The notes under the pieces: model-generated
Seen by the model: the letters and a program-made list of their open reading frames with translations, nothing else
The model's database searches: none
Told to the model about the DNA's origin: nothing
Shown here: positions 6,785 to 16,307 of the stretch, piece by piece
Position numbering within the stretch: the first letter of the stretch is position 1
How the letters are laid out: each line of letters opens with the position of its first letter
Program-made: the position numbers and the translations under genes
NCBI RefSeq assembly: GCF_013141915.1
Contig: NZ_SROX01000017.1
Span: forward strand, 91,920-155,919
Direction: 5' to 3'
Source: Cupriavidus necator
Lineage (GTDB): Bacteria > Pseudomonadota > Gammaproteobacteria > Burkholderiales > Burkholderiaceae
DNA length: 64,000 nt

Positions 6785-8914
6785 TTAGTCTTGGGCTCGC
6801 GCCGCGCCCACTTCAGCCAGCAGCGCGAGCATGCCCGCCTCGTCCAGCACTGGCACGCCCAGTGCCTCGGCCTTGTCGAGCTTGCTGCCGGCCTCGGCGC
6901 CGGCGATCACATAGTCGGTCTTCTTCGAGACCGACCCCGCCACCTTGGCGCCGGCGGCTTCCAGCAGTTCCTTGGCGTCTTCGCGCGACAGCGTCGGCAG
7001 CGTGCCGGTCAGGACAAAGGTCTTGCCCGACAGCGGCGCTGGCGCCCGCGCCACCGGCTCGCTTTCCGCCCAGTGTACGCCGGCGGCGCGCAGCTGCTCG
7101 ATGACCTCGACGTTGTGCGGCTCGGCCAGGAAGTTGGCGATCGACTGCGCCACCACCGGGCCGACATCGTTGACCTCGAGCAGCGCAGCTTCGTCCGCCG
7201 CCATCAGCGCATCCAGCTTGCCGAAGTGTTTGGCCAGGTCCTTGGCGGTGGCTTCGCCCACGTGGCGGATGCCGAGCGCGAAGATAAAGCGGTTCATGGT
7301 GGTCGCGCGCGACTTGTCGATCGCCGCGACCAGGTTGGCCGCCGACTTGTCCGCCATGCGCTCCAGCGCGGCCAGCTTGACCACGCCCAGCTTGTACAGG
7401 TCGGCCGGCGTGCGCACGATGCCGTGGTCGACCAATTGCTCGACCAGCTTGTCGCCCAGGCCTTCGATATCCATGGCGCGCCGCTGCGCGAAATGCAGCA
7501 GCGACTGCTTGCGCTGCGCCGCGCAGATCAGGCCGCCGGTGCAACGGGCAATGGCTTCGTCCTCGAGCTTTTCGATATGCGAGCCGCACACCGGGCAGGC
7601 GGTCGGCATCACAAAGGCGCGGGCATCCGCCGGGCGGCGCTCGGTCACCACCGCGACCACTTCGGGGATCACGTCGCCGGCGCGGCGCACGATCACGGTG
7701 TCGCCGACATGCACGTCCTTGCGGCGGATCTCGTCCTCGTTGTGCAGCGTGGCATTGGTCACGGTCACGCCGCCGACAAACACCGGCTTGAGCCGCGCCA
7801 CCGGCGTGATCGCGCCGGTGCGGCCGACCTGCACCTCGATGTCCTCGACGATGGTGGTCATCTCCTGCGCCGGGAACTTGTGCGCCAGCGCAAAGCGCGG
7901 CGCGCGCGAGACGAAGCCCAGCCGCTCCTGCTCGGCCAGCGCATTGACCTTGTAGACCACGCCGTCGATGTCGTACGGCAGGTCGTCGCGGCGCTTGCCG
8001 ATATCGCGGTAGAAATCGAGCAGGCCCTGCGCGCCCTTCACCACCGCGCGGTCCTTGCACACCGGCAAACCCAGCGCGGCAAAGCCATCGAGCATGGCGC
8101 CGTGGGTCGGCGGCCGCTCCACGCCCTGCAGTTCGCCCAGGCCGTAGGCAAAGAACGACAGCGGTCGCTTCGCGGTGATGCGCGGATCGAGCTGGCGCAG
8201 GCTGCCGGCGGCGGCGTTGCGCGGATTGACGAAAGTCTTCTCGCCGGCCTCGGCCTGGCGCGCGTTGAGCTTGTCGAAATCGCGGCGGAACATGAAGACC
8301 TCGCCGCGCACTTCCAGCACCGCGGGCGCCTGGCCGCGCAGCTTGAGCGGGATCGCCTTGATGGTGCGCACGTTGACGGTGACGTCCTCGCCGGTCTCGC
8401 CATCGCCGCGCGTGGCGGCCTGCACCAGGCGGCCATCCTCATAGCGCAGCGACATGGCTAGGCCGTCGAACTTCAGTTCGCAGGCGTACTCGACCGCGTC
8501 GGCGGCGCTGAACAGGTCGGCCTCGCCCGCCGCGGGCGCGCTGCGACCCAGGCCTTGCGCGCAGCGGCGGTCGAAGCTCAGTACGTCTTCGTCGGCGAAG
8601 GCATTGTTGAGCGACAGCATCGGCACGCGGTGCCGCACCGAGTCGAACGCTGACAGCGGCTCGCCGCCGACGCGCTGGGTCGGAGAGTCCGGCGTCTGCA
8701 ACTCGGGATGCTCGAGCTCCAGCGCCTGCAGTTCGCTGAACAGCGCGTCGTATTCCGAATCGGGAACGGTGGGCGCATCCAGCACGTAATACTGGTAGTT
8801 GTGGCGGTCCAGTTCGTCGCGCAGCCAGGCCACGCGTTTGGCGGCGGCCGCGGGCGGCAAGGCGCCGACGGGCGCGGAGGCATCTGCCTGCGCGCCGCGG
8901 TGTGTTGCGGTCAT
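6785..8914 (-). CDS. ligA: NAD-dependent DNA ligase
   Basis: Seals nicks during replication and repair using NAD+. The 709-residue protein has the usual layout. Adenylation-domain Lys148 lies in ELKFDG. An OB-fold is followed by the four-cysteine zinc finger starting near residue 442 (CPVCGSH...C...C), then helix-hairpin-helix motifs. A C-terminal BRCT domain starts near residue 625 (LSGKTFVLTGTL). It follows zipA by 12 bp and precedes def by 14 bp. The zipA-ligA pairing is conserved from beta- to gamma-proteobacteria, which supports the zipA call as well. Confidence 0.97.
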   Translation of the reverse strand: MTATHRGAQADASAPVGALPPAAAAKRVAWLRDELDRHNYQYYVLDAPTVPDSEYDALFSELQALELEHPELQTPDSPTQRVGGEPLSAFDSVRHRVPMLSLNNAFADEDVLSFDRRCAQGLGRSAPAAGEADLFSAADAVEYACELKFDGLAMSLRYEDGRLVQAATRGDGETGEDVTVNVRTIKAIPLKLRGQAPAVLEVRGEVFMFRRDFDKLNARQAEAGEKTFVNPRNAAAGSLRQLDPRITAKRPLSFFAYGLGELQGVERPPTHGAMLDGFAALGLPVCKDRAVVKGAQGLLDFYRDIGKRRDDLPYDIDGVVYKVNALAEQERLGFVSRAPRFALAHKFPAQEMTTIVEDIEVQVGRTGAITPVARLKPVFVGGVTVTNATLHNEDEIRRKDVHVGDTVIVRRAGDVIPEVVAVVTERRPADARAFVMPTACPVCGSHIEKLEDEAIARCTGGLICAAQRKQSLLHFAQRRAMDIEGLGDKLVEQLVDHGIVRTPADLYKLGVVKLAALERMADKSAANLVAAIDKSRATTMNRFIFALGIRHVGEATAKDLAKHFGKLDALMAADEAALLEVNDVGPVVAQSIANFLAEPHNVEVIEQLRAAGVHWAESEPVARAPAPLSGKTFVLTGTLPTLSREDAKELLEAAGAKVAGSVSKKTDYVIAGAEAGSKLDKAEALGVPVLDEAGMLALLAEVGAARAQD

Positions 8915-8926
8915 GGCAGCCTCCGG

Positions 8927-10246
8927 CTAGTGGCTGAACAGGCGCAGCGCCACCGACGACCCGGCCGGCATGCCGCGCGCTTCCAGCTTGTTGTACAGCG
9001 TTTCAAGCTGGCTGAAGATGGCGACGAACGAGGCTTCGGTCAGCGGCCGCATATTGTCGTCGACCAGTTGCGCGCCCATGCGCTGGGCCAGCGTGTGGCC
9101 GTACTCGCACACCGTCTTGAACGGCCTGGCGGCCTGGTCGGCCACCGGCACGTCGAGCAGCAGTGTGATCTGGCGGCCGGCCTTGACGGTCAGGTCGTCG
9201 CGCAGGAAGTTGGTGTCGCCGAACTGGAGCGTGAACAGCGGGCGCTGCACGCCCTCGGCATTGGCCTGGTAGCGGATAAAGCGGGTGCCGTCGCGCGACA
9301 GCACCAGCCCGTCCTGCGTCGCCACGTTCTGCACATAGGCCGCCGACCACGGCGCGCCGTCGGAGATCACATTGACGCCCAGCTGCACGTCGCAACCGGC
9401 GGCAAAGCTATCCAGCTCGCGCGCGTTGGCCACGGTCTCGGCCATGTCCGGCAGGTCGGCGGAGGCGTCGAGCGACTCCGCCAGCGACTCCACCGCGGTG
9501 ACGAATTCCGAGAACTCCAGCGCGTTGAGCGGGCCGCCGCGGTTGGCCAGCTGCACGCCGACCTGAAGGTCTTCGTACTGATGGCCGGCGGTGACGGGTT
9601 CCCAGGCGTTGGCTTCGGCGCGCAGGCCTTCGATATGGACCGGCTTGGTGCCGGCGCGGCGCAGCCGGCCGGTCAGCGGCAGGATGCGGTCGCCGGAGGC
9701 CTTGCGCTCCAGGTGCAGCGGCACGATGCAGTCGATCAGCGGATCGACCACCGCCGGTGCGGGCTGGCCATCCGGTACTGCCGCGACCGGAGCCGGAGCC
9801 GGAGCGGGGACAGGCGCGGGCGCCGGTGCCGGCGTCAGCTCGGCTTCGGCCTCGTCGGCTTCAGGCGCATGCGACGCGGCCGCGACGGCGACTTCCTCGG
9901 CGACGGCTTCGTCGGCATCGGCCGTGCTTGCGGCGGCGGCAGCGGCCGCGGCGGCGTGGTTGTTGTCACTGACCGCCGTGGCGCCGGCCCTGGCCGGCGC
10001 CTGCGACAGCGTGGGCTCGCGCCGCGGCGGCTGTTCGGCGGTGGCTTCGTGCAGGCGCGCGGCGGTCTCCGGCGCGGTGCTCTGGCCGACCACCGGCTCG
10101 CGCATCGGCGCCACGTCGTCTTCCGGGCTCAGCGCCCGCGGGCGGCGCGCCTTGCGGATCTGCCACTGGTTGTAGCCGAACACCAGTACCACGAAAACCA
10201 GGCCCGCGACGATCAGCGCGGTCTGCAGGTCCATGTTGAGCTTCAT
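8927..10246 (-). CDS. zipA: Cell division protein ZipA homologue
   Basis: ZipA anchors FtsZ to the inner membrane and helps assemble the septal ring. The 439-residue protein begins with one transmembrane helix (about residues 8-25) followed by a basic patch (RKARRPR). A long Ala/Pro/Glu-rich linker runs to about residue 165. The C-terminal ~140 residues resemble the FtsZ-binding ZipA domain (TLQFGDTNFL...PFKTVCEYGHTLAQRMGAQLVDD). It is longer than E. coli ZipA (328). Position between smc and ligA supports the call; similarity in the C-terminus is moderate. Confidence 0.85.
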   Translation of the reverse strand: MKLNMDLQTALIVAGLVFVVLVFGYNQWQIRKARRPRALSPEDDVAPMREPVVGQSTAPETAARLHEATAEQPPRREPTLSQAPARAGATAVSDNNHAAAAAAAAASTADADEAVAEEVAVAAASHAPEADEAEAELTPAPAPAPVPAPAPAPVAAVPDGQPAPAVVDPLIDCIVPLHLERKASGDRILPLTGRLRRAGTKPVHIEGLRAEANAWEPVTAGHQYEDLQVGVQLANRGGPLNALEFSEFVTAVESLAESLDASADLPDMAETVANARELDSFAAGCDVQLGVNVISDGAPWSAAYVQNVATQDGLVLSRDGTRFIRYQANAEGVQRPLFTLQFGDTNFLRDDLTVKAGRQITLLLDVPVADQAARPFKTVCEYGHTLAQRMGAQLVDDNMRPLTEASFVAIFSQLETLYNKLEARGMPAGSSVALRLFSH

Positions 10247-10352
10247 GCTGCAATCTCCAAAGCGCCCATATTGATCACAGCACGGTGGTGTCGGTTGCCC
10301 GCAGCATGCGCGGACGTGCGCCGCCCCGCTGCGCGGGGCTCCTGCCTACTGC

Positions 10353-13300
10353 TCATGCTGCCTCCGCCATCGAAACCGCCGCGTCCATATCCACGGCCAC
10401 GATCCGCGAAACGCCTTGCTCCTGCATGGTCACGCCAATGAGTTGATGAGCCATTTCCATGGCGATCTTGTTATGTGAGATGAAAACGAATTGGGTCTTG
10501 TCCGACATGCGCGCCACCATATTGGCGTAGCGCTCGGTGTTGGCGTCGTCCAGCGGCGCGTCGACCTCGTCCAGCAGGCAGAACGGCGCCGGGTTCAGCT
10601 GGAACATGGCAAACACCAGCGCGATCGCAGTCAGCGCTTTTTCGCCGCCCGACAGCAGGTGGATGGTCGAGTTCTTCTTGCCCGGCGGCTGCGCCATCAC
10701 CTGCACGCCGGCGTCGAGGATCTCCTCGCCGGTCATGATCAGGCGCGCCTGGCCACCGCCGAACAGCGACGGGAACAGCTCGCCGAAATGATGGTTGACC
10801 TGGTCGAAGGTGCCCTGCAGCAGCGCGCGGGTCTCCTGGTCGATCTTGGCGATCGCGTCCTCGAGCGTGCCGATGGCATCGTTCAGGTCGGCCGACTGCG
10901 CGTCGAGGAAGGTCTTGCGCTCGCGCGCCGCGGCCAGCTCGTCGAGCGCGGCCATGTTGACCGGGCCCAGCGCGTTGATGGCGTTGTTGATGCGCGTGAC
11001 TTCGCCCTGCAGGTACGACGGCTTCAGGTCGCCGGTCAGCTTGTCGGCCAGCGCGGCCTCGTCCACCTCGGCCGTGGCCAGTTGCTCGCTGAACTGCTCC
11101 TGGTTCAGGCGCGCGGCCTGTTCCTTGAGCTGCAGCTCGGTGATGCGGTCGCGCAGCGGCTGCAGGCTGCGTTCGGCGGCCAGGCGCTGCTCGTCGTGCT
11201 GGCGCAGCTGGGCCGACAGCGCATCGAGCTCGGTACGCGCGATGGTGAGCTTTTCTTCCTTCTCGGCGCGGCGTTCCAGCGCTTCCTGCAGGCCGGTATG
11301 CGCGGTCTGCTCGTTGATGGTCTCGAGCTCGGCGCGGGCGTTCTCGAGCGATTCGGCGATACGCTCGGCCTGGTCGGCGGCCACCTGGATATTGCGGCGC
11401 AGTTCGTCGATGCGGCTGGCCAGGTTGCGCTCGGCAAACAGCGCTTCCTGCGCGGCGCGCTCCAGGTCGCGCAATTGGTGGCGCGCGCCCGAGAGCTTGC
11501 TGTCCAGCGCCTCGAAGGCCATCTGCTGGTCTTCATGGGTGGCCTGCATTTCGGCCAGCGCGGCGTCGTGCTGTTCGAAGCTGGCTTCGGATTCGGCACG
11601 GATCGCACGCTGCTCGTCGATCTGCGCGTGGATCTCTTCCAGTTCCTCGCGGATCTGGCCGCTGCGGGCGGCATAGCGTTCCATCGCCTGCGACAGCTTG
11701 AGCACGTCCATCTGCAGCGCATGCACGCGGCGGGTGGCCTGCTCGGCGCGGGCGCGGGCCTCGCCCAAACCCTGGCTGGCCTGCGTGTAGGCCGCTTCGG
11801 CGCGCACCGCGTCGGTCTTGGCCTGGTCGGACAGCAGCAACTGCGCGCGCGCCTGCTTCTGCAGGTTTTCGATTTCCTGCTCGCGCGCCAGCATGCCGGC
11901 CTGCTCGGAATCGGCGGCGTAGATCTGGATAGCGTTGCGGCCCACCAGATGACCCTCGGCCACCACGAACGAGGCGCCATCCGGCAGCGTGTTGCGCGCG
12001 GCCAGCGCCTGCGCCATGTCGGTGGCGACATAGACATCGGCCAGCCAGTCCTGCATCACCGCGCGGATGCCGGGCTCGGTGATCTGCACCAGCGCCATCA
12101 GCGGGCGCAGGCCGGCGGGCGTTTCCAGCGGACGGGCCGCGGCCGGCGGCGAGTAGAACGCCAGCTTGGCCGGCGGCGCGTCCGACAGGAAGGCCTTGAC
12201 CCAGTCAAGGTTCGACACTTCCAGCGCGGCCAGTTTTTCGCGCAGCACGGATTCGAGCGCGTTTTCCCAGCCCGGCTCGATATGGACCTTCTTCCACAGG
12301 CGCGGCAGCTCGGCCAGCTCATGCCGGGCCAGCCACGGCTGCACCTTGCCGTCGGTCTGCACGTTTTCCTGCAGCTGGCGCAGCGCCGCCAGGCGGGCCT
12401 CGAGCGTGGCAATGGCGGCGGCTTCGCTGTGCACGCGCGCCTGCGCGGCGCGGCGCGCTTCATCCAGGCGCGGCACGCTGTCTTCGGCATCGGCCAGCAC
12501 GGCCTGGGCTTCCTCGACCAGCGCCTCCTGCTCGGCCAGTTCGGCGCGGGCCTGCTCCAGGCGGGTTTCGTCGGGACGGTCCAGGCCCTTGTCTTCCGCC
12601 GACAGCCGTTCGCGGCGCTGTTCCAGCTGCTGCAGCATCTGGTCGGCGCTGCGCTGCTGCGCGGCTTCCAGCTTCAGCGCCTGCTCGGCCTGCATGATGC
12701 CGGCGCGCTGCTCGTTGAGCAGCTGCTGGGCGTCGCGCCATTGCGCTTCCAGCGTCGGCAGTTCGTCGTTCTGCTGGGCCACGGCCTCTTGCGCCTCGAC
12801 CGTGCGGCCTTCGGCCACGGCGAGGTTTTCCTCGGCCTGCGCGAGTTCGTCGGTGGCCTGTTCCGCCTTGCCCTGCCACTGCTCGCGCTGGGTGGTCAGT
12901 GCCGCGATCTGGGCCTGCACGCGGTTGCGCGATTCCACCACGTAGCGGATCTCGGCTTCCAGCTTGCTGACTTCGGCATTGGCCTCGTACAGCGAGCCTT
13001 GCGCGGCGTGCATGCCGTCGGACGCGGCATAGTGCGCCGCGCGCAAGGTTTCAAGCTCGGCCTCGACGTGGCGCAGCTGCGCGGTCTGCGCTTCCAGGTC
13101 GATCTGGGCCTGCTCGATGGCGCGCTGGTGGCGTTCCTGCTCCTGCTGGGCCTCGCGCTTGCGCAGCAGCCACAGCAGGTGCTGCTTTTCTTCGCCGTCG
13201 GCCTGCAGCGTCTTGAAGCGCTGCGCCACTTCGGCCTGGCCTTCGAGCTTTTCGAGGTTGCTGCCGAGTTCGCGCAGGATGTCTTCGACGCGGGTCAGGT

Positions 13301-13868
13301 TTTCGCGGGTATCGGACAGCCGGTTCTCGGTCTCGCGGCGACGTTCCTTGTACTTGGACACGCCCGCCGCCTCTTCCAGGAAGATGCGCATGTCATCGGG
13401 CTTGGCCTCGATGATGCGCGAGATCATGCCCTGGCCGATGATGGCGTAGGCGCGCGGGCCCAGGCCGGTGCCGAGGAAAATGTCCTGGATGTCGCGCCGG
13501 CGCACCGGCTGGTTGTTGATGTAGTAGGACGAGGTGCCGTCGCGAGTCAGCACGCGCTTGACCGCGACTTCGGCGTACTGGCTCCACTGGCCGGCGGCGC
13601 GGCCTTCGGCATTGTCGAACACCAGTTCGACGCTGGCGCGGCCGGCCTGCTTGCGCGCGGTGGAGCCGTTAAAGATGACGTCCTGCATGGATTCGCCACG
13701 CAGCTCGGAGGCACGTGACTCGCCCAGCACCCAGCGCACCGCGTCGATGATGTTGGATTTGCCGCAGCCGTTGGGACCGACGATGCCGACCAGTTGGCCT
13801 GGCACCTGGAAATTGGTGGGATCGACGAATGACTTGAAGCCCGCCAGCTTGATCGAGGATAGTCGCAC
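10353..13868 (-). CDS. smc: Chromosome partition protein SMC
   Basis: An ABC-type ATPase that dimerises and, with ScpA/ScpB, organises and segregates the chromosome. About 1171 residues. Walker A GPNGCGKSN is at 31-39. Long coiled coils flank a central hinge (roughly 510-650). The C-terminal signature LLSGGEKALTAIAL and Walker B CLLDEVDAPLDDAN complete the head. The chosen start is GTG 13868-13866, giving VRLSSIKLAGFKSF, where SMC proteins usually begin and with GAGA just upstream; GTG 13892 would add eight residues. Beta-proteobacteria use SMC-ScpAB rather than MukBEF, consistent with the host. Confidence 0.97.
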   Translation of the reverse strand: MRLSSIKLAGFKSFVDPTNFQVPGQLVGIVGPNGCGKSNIIDAVRWVLGESRASELRGESMQDVIFNGSTARKQAGRASVELVFDNAEGRAAGQWSQYAEVAVKRVLTRDGTSSYYINNQPVRRRDIQDIFLGTGLGPRAYAIIGQGMISRIIEAKPDDMRIFLEEAAGVSKYKERRRETENRLSDTRENLTRVEDILRELGSNLEKLEGQAEVAQRFKTLQADGEEKQHLLWLLRKREAQQEQERHQRAIEQAQIDLEAQTAQLRHVEAELETLRAAHYAASDGMHAAQGSLYEANAEVSKLEAEIRYVVESRNRVQAQIAALTTQREQWQGKAEQATDELAQAEENLAVAEGRTVEAQEAVAQQNDELPTLEAQWRDAQQLLNEQRAGIMQAEQALKLEAAQQRSADQMLQQLEQRRERLSAEDKGLDRPDETRLEQARAELAEQEALVEEAQAVLADAEDSVPRLDEARRAAQARVHSEAAAIATLEARLAALRQLQENVQTDGKVQPWLARHELAELPRLWKKVHIEPGWENALESVLREKLAALEVSNLDWVKAFLSDAPPAKLAFYSPPAAARPLETPAGLRPLMALVQITEPGIRAVMQDWLADVYVATDMAQALAARNTLPDGASFVVAEGHLVGRNAIQIYAADSEQAGMLAREQEIENLQKQARAQLLLSDQAKTDAVRAEAAYTQASQGLGEARARAEQATRRVHALQMDVLKLSQAMERYAARSGQIREELEEIHAQIDEQRAIRAESEASFEQHDAALAEMQATHEDQQMAFEALDSKLSGARHQLRDLERAAQEALFAERNLASRIDELRRNIQVAADQAERIAESLENARAELETINEQTAHTGLQEALERRAEKEEKLTIARTELDALSAQLRQHDEQRLAAERSLQPLRDRITELQLKEQAARLNQEQFSEQLATAEVDEAALADKLTGDLKPSYLQGEVTRINNAINALGPVNMAALDELAAARERKTFLDAQSADLNDAIGTLEDAIAKIDQETRALLQGTFDQVNHHFGELFPSLFGGGQARLIMTGEEILDAGVQVMAQPPGKKNSTIHLLSGGEKALTAIALVFAMFQLNPAPFCLLDEVDAPLDDANTERYANMVARMSDKTQFVFISHNKIAMEMAHQLIGVTMQEQGVSRIVAVDMDAAVSMAEAA

Positions 13869-14297
13869 GGTTTCTCGTGTGGTATCGGCCACTCCGGCAT
13901 GAGCGCGGCGGCGGCCTGGTATCGGGGCTATTGCACTATTCAGGAAAGCCAGGCTGCGCGGGAGCCGGCCCGGCGTGACGCCAGCACCTCAAAACACCCC
14001 TCCAGCCCGAGAATTGGGGCTAATCATACCATCGCAGATGCCTTCGCCGGCCCGTTTGGGGGTGGTCCGGAGTACGGGTCGGCGCGTCGATTTCCCTTGC
14101 ATTTCCGCCCCTTACAAGCCATTCCGCAAGCACTTTGGCAGGCCCGGCATGCGCTGTCGGCCGCCGCCGATGCGCGGCGGCTGGGAAACTAATCAGGGTA
14201 AATGCTAGTCTCTGCTCTGTCGGCGTGACTCGGGATGCCCTCGGAGCCGCGCACCATGAACGCCCCTCGCGCCTATGGCCAACCAGGAGGACAGAGC
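13869..14297. other. Divergent intergenic region smc / ferritin-like gene
   Basis: About 430 bp without a convincing gene. It contains a candidate extended -10 element for smc on the minus strand (TGGTATGAT, 14031-14023, about 155 nt before the smc start) with no recognisable -35. It also holds the strong AGGAGG ribosome-binding site (14285-14290) of the plus-strand gene. Nothing else was recognised. Confidence 0.4.
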
Positions 14298-15125
14298 ATG
14301 AGTGAACCGTCAGCGGCCGCCCGGCCGTGGTCTGTCAGCGACATCAACTACGAGGCGATCGACGTCGAACGCGTGCGCGGCGATCGCGACCTGTTCTACC
14401 TGCTGGTGTCGGCCTCGTTCATCGAGAGCGGCTCCGACACCTATGCCGGCAACCTCGCCACCTACTACGCCGGCGAGCCGGACGCGGCCGGCTGGCTGGC
14501 CGAGCACTGGGAAGCCGAGGAACTGCAGCACGGGCTGGCGCTGCGGCGCTATGTCGAGCAGGTCTGGCCCGAATTCGACTGGGCGCGCGGCTATGCGCGC
14601 TTCTTCGACGAGTACAGCAAGACCTGCTCGATCGACCAGTTCGAGCCCACCGAGGCGCTGGAGATGGCGGCCCGCTGCGTGGTGGAGACCGGCACCGCGG
14701 CCTACTACCGCGCGCTCGAGCAGGCCAGCGACGAACCGGTGCTGCGCGACCTGACGCGGCGCATCTCCAACGACGAGGTGCGGCACTACAAGCACTTCTT
14801 CCGCTTCTTCAACCGCTTCGCCGCAGCCGAGCGCGTGGGCCGGCTGCGCGTGCTGGGCGCCCTGGCGCGCCGGCTGCTGGAGATCAAGAACGAGGACGCG
14901 GCGATCGCGCTGCGCAATGTGCTGCGCATGGAACGCGGCGTCGAGTCGGTCTCGGAGGCGGAAGTGCGCGCGCTCAATACGCGCGTGTCAGGCGTGATCC
15001 GCCGCAACATCCCCATCGAGATGACGGTGAAGATGCTGCTGCGGCCGCTGCACCTGCACCGCGGCGTCGAGCTTGCGGTGCGGGCGCCGCTGGTGGCGAT
15101 GGTGTCGCGGGTCATGCTGCACTGA
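14298..15125 (+). CDS. Ferritin-like di-iron protein of unknown function
   Basis: A 275-residue soluble protein. The start is set by AGGAGG at 14285-14290, 7 nt before ATG 14298; an upstream in-frame ATG has no such site. The sequence shows the pattern of a four-helix di-iron bundle. There is a Glu in SFIESGSDTYAGN, a Glu-x-x-His in WEAEELQHG, a Glu in CVVETGTAAYY, and an Asp/Glu-x-x-His in SNDEVRHYKHFF. That is the ferritin/rubrerythrin/acyl-ACP-desaturase arrangement. Whether it oxidises a substrate or stores or senses metal cannot be told. It stands alone between smc and an EamA exporter. Confidence 0.7.
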   Translation: MSEPSAAARPWSVSDINYEAIDVERVRGDRDLFYLLVSASFIESGSDTYAGNLATYYAGEPDAAGWLAEHWEAEELQHGLALRRYVEQVWPEFDWARGYARFFDEYSKTCSIDQFEPTEALEMAARCVVETGTAAYYRALEQASDEPVLRDLTRRISNDEVRHYKHFFRFFNRFAAAERVGRLRVLGALARRLLEIKNEDAAIALRNVLRMERGVESVSEAEVRALNTRVSGVIRRNIPIEMTVKMLLRPLHLHRGVELAVRAPLVAMVSRVMLH

Positions 15126-15136
15126 CCCGCGCCGGG

Positions 15137-16102
15137 CTAAGGGCAAGCCGCCGCCTCGGCGCCGGCCGCCGCGGGCGCGGCGCGGCTGCGGTGCACCAGC
15201 CCGGACAAGGCCCCGGCCGCGATGATGCACAGGCCGCCCGCAGCCTCCTTCCAGCTCAGCATTTCGGTCGCCAGCCACCACGACGACACCGCGGCGATAA
15301 CGATCTCGAACAGCATCAGCAGCGACACGCGGTTGGCCGGCAGCCGCTGCAGCCCGTACTGGACCACCGAGTTGCTGACCACCAGCACCGCCGCCAGCCC
15401 CAGCACCAGCATGGCCGCGCTGACCTGCGCACCGGGGACGATGGCCACCGACGGGCCATCGAGCAGCAGCGCGGCGGGCACGCCCACCACGGTGCAGCCG
15501 AGATAGACCACCACCGTGCGCACGCGTGCGTCGGTGTCCGGAAAGCGCTGTCCGGCGCGGCGCGACAGCACGTTGTTGACGGCAAAGCCCATGCCGCCGA
15601 TCAGCCCCGACCATTCCGCGGCGGAGCCCGGCAGCGGCACGCCGACCGCGGGGGTCCACAGCATCAGCCCGGCGCCGAACAGCGCCAGCCCCACCAGCGA
15701 CAGGCCGGCTGCGGACAAGCGCTCGCCCAGGAACAGCCGCGCGAACAGCGCGGTCCAGACCGGGGTCAGGTAGAACAGCAGCAGCACGCGCATCACATGC
15801 CCGTTGACGCTGCCCCAGACAAAGCCGGCGTTGGTCACGCCCGCCGCCAGGCCGATCGCGACGAACAACCAGTGCGGCCGCAGTCCGGTCAGGTGGCGGC
15901 GGAAGGCCAGCAGCGACAGCACCGCCGCGACCGCGCTGACCAGCGCCGCGGCATGCATGCCGCCCAGGCCCCAGCCGGCCAGCACACGGTATGGGAACCA
16001 GGCGATGCCCCACACCGAGGCGCCGATCAGGATGGAAAGCGATGCCTTGACCGCATGCCGGTCGGCCGGCGCCAGCGGCGCCGTCACGATATTTGTGCTC
16101 AT
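15137..16102 (-). CDS. EamA/DMT-family membrane transporter
   Basis: A 321-residue integral membrane protein with about ten predicted helices in two repeats, typical of the drug/metabolite (EamA, RhaT-like) exporters that move amino acids or small metabolites. The N-terminal repeat begins SLSILIGASVWGIAWFPYR. The start is taken at ATG 16102-16100 (MSTNIVTAPLAP), since the open frame further upstream encodes Arg/Gly-rich non-family sequence and overlaps the dapC promoter region. It is convergent with the ferritin-like gene, 11 bp apart, and divergent from dapC. The substrate is unknown. Confidence 0.8.
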   Translation of the reverse strand: MSTNIVTAPLAPADRHAVKASLSILIGASVWGIAWFPYRVLAGWGLGGMHAAALVSAVAAVLSLLAFRRHLTGLRPHWLFVAIGLAAGVTNAGFVWGSVNGHVMRVLLLFYLTPVWTALFARLFLGERLSAAGLSLVGLALFGAGLMLWTPAVGVPLPGSAAEWSGLIGGMGFAVNNVLSRRAGQRFPDTDARVRTVVVYLGCTVVGVPAALLLDGPSVAIVPGAQVSAAMLVLGLAAVLVVSNSVVQYGLQRLPANRVSLLMLFEIVIAAVSSWWLATEMLSWKEAAGGLCIIAAGALSGLVHRSRAAPAAAGAEAAACP

Positions 16103-16271
16103 AAAGGGAATCGGTGCGAGGCGAGCCGGCCGCCCGCCAGGCGCGGCAGGCAGCGTCCGGACGGCGCCGGCGGCATCACCATGGCGTGATGCCCGCCATC
16201 CGTGCCGGCCCAACCTCGCCAAAGACCGCCTGGCGGGCCGGGAGCGCGCACGGAATCCCGCGCCGTTCCTC

Positions 16272-16277
16272 TATAAT
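16272..16277 (+). promoter_or_regulatory. Candidate -10 box for dapC
   Basis: TATAAT at 16272-16277, 30 bp before the dapC GTG. No good -35 sits 16-18 bp upstream, so an activator or a weak -35 would be needed. Confidence 0.45.
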
Positions 16278-16307
16278 GCGTCGTTTTAACCGGCCCCGAC
16301 TGACACC

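Noticed and set aside
10491..13718. Very long open frame antisense to smc (over 1000 codons)
   Set aside because: Mirror of SMC codon use (Ala/Leu/Gly/Arg-rich); no motif, no ribosome-binding site, and SMC is complete on the other strand.
13975..14208. Small ORF in the smc upstream region
   Set aside because: No ribosome-binding site or recognisable features, and it overlaps the proposed smc promoter.
15137..16222. Longer N-terminus for the EamA exporter
   Set aside because: The extra 40 residues are Arg/Gly-rich and precede the first membrane helix without family similarity; ATG 16102 fits better.
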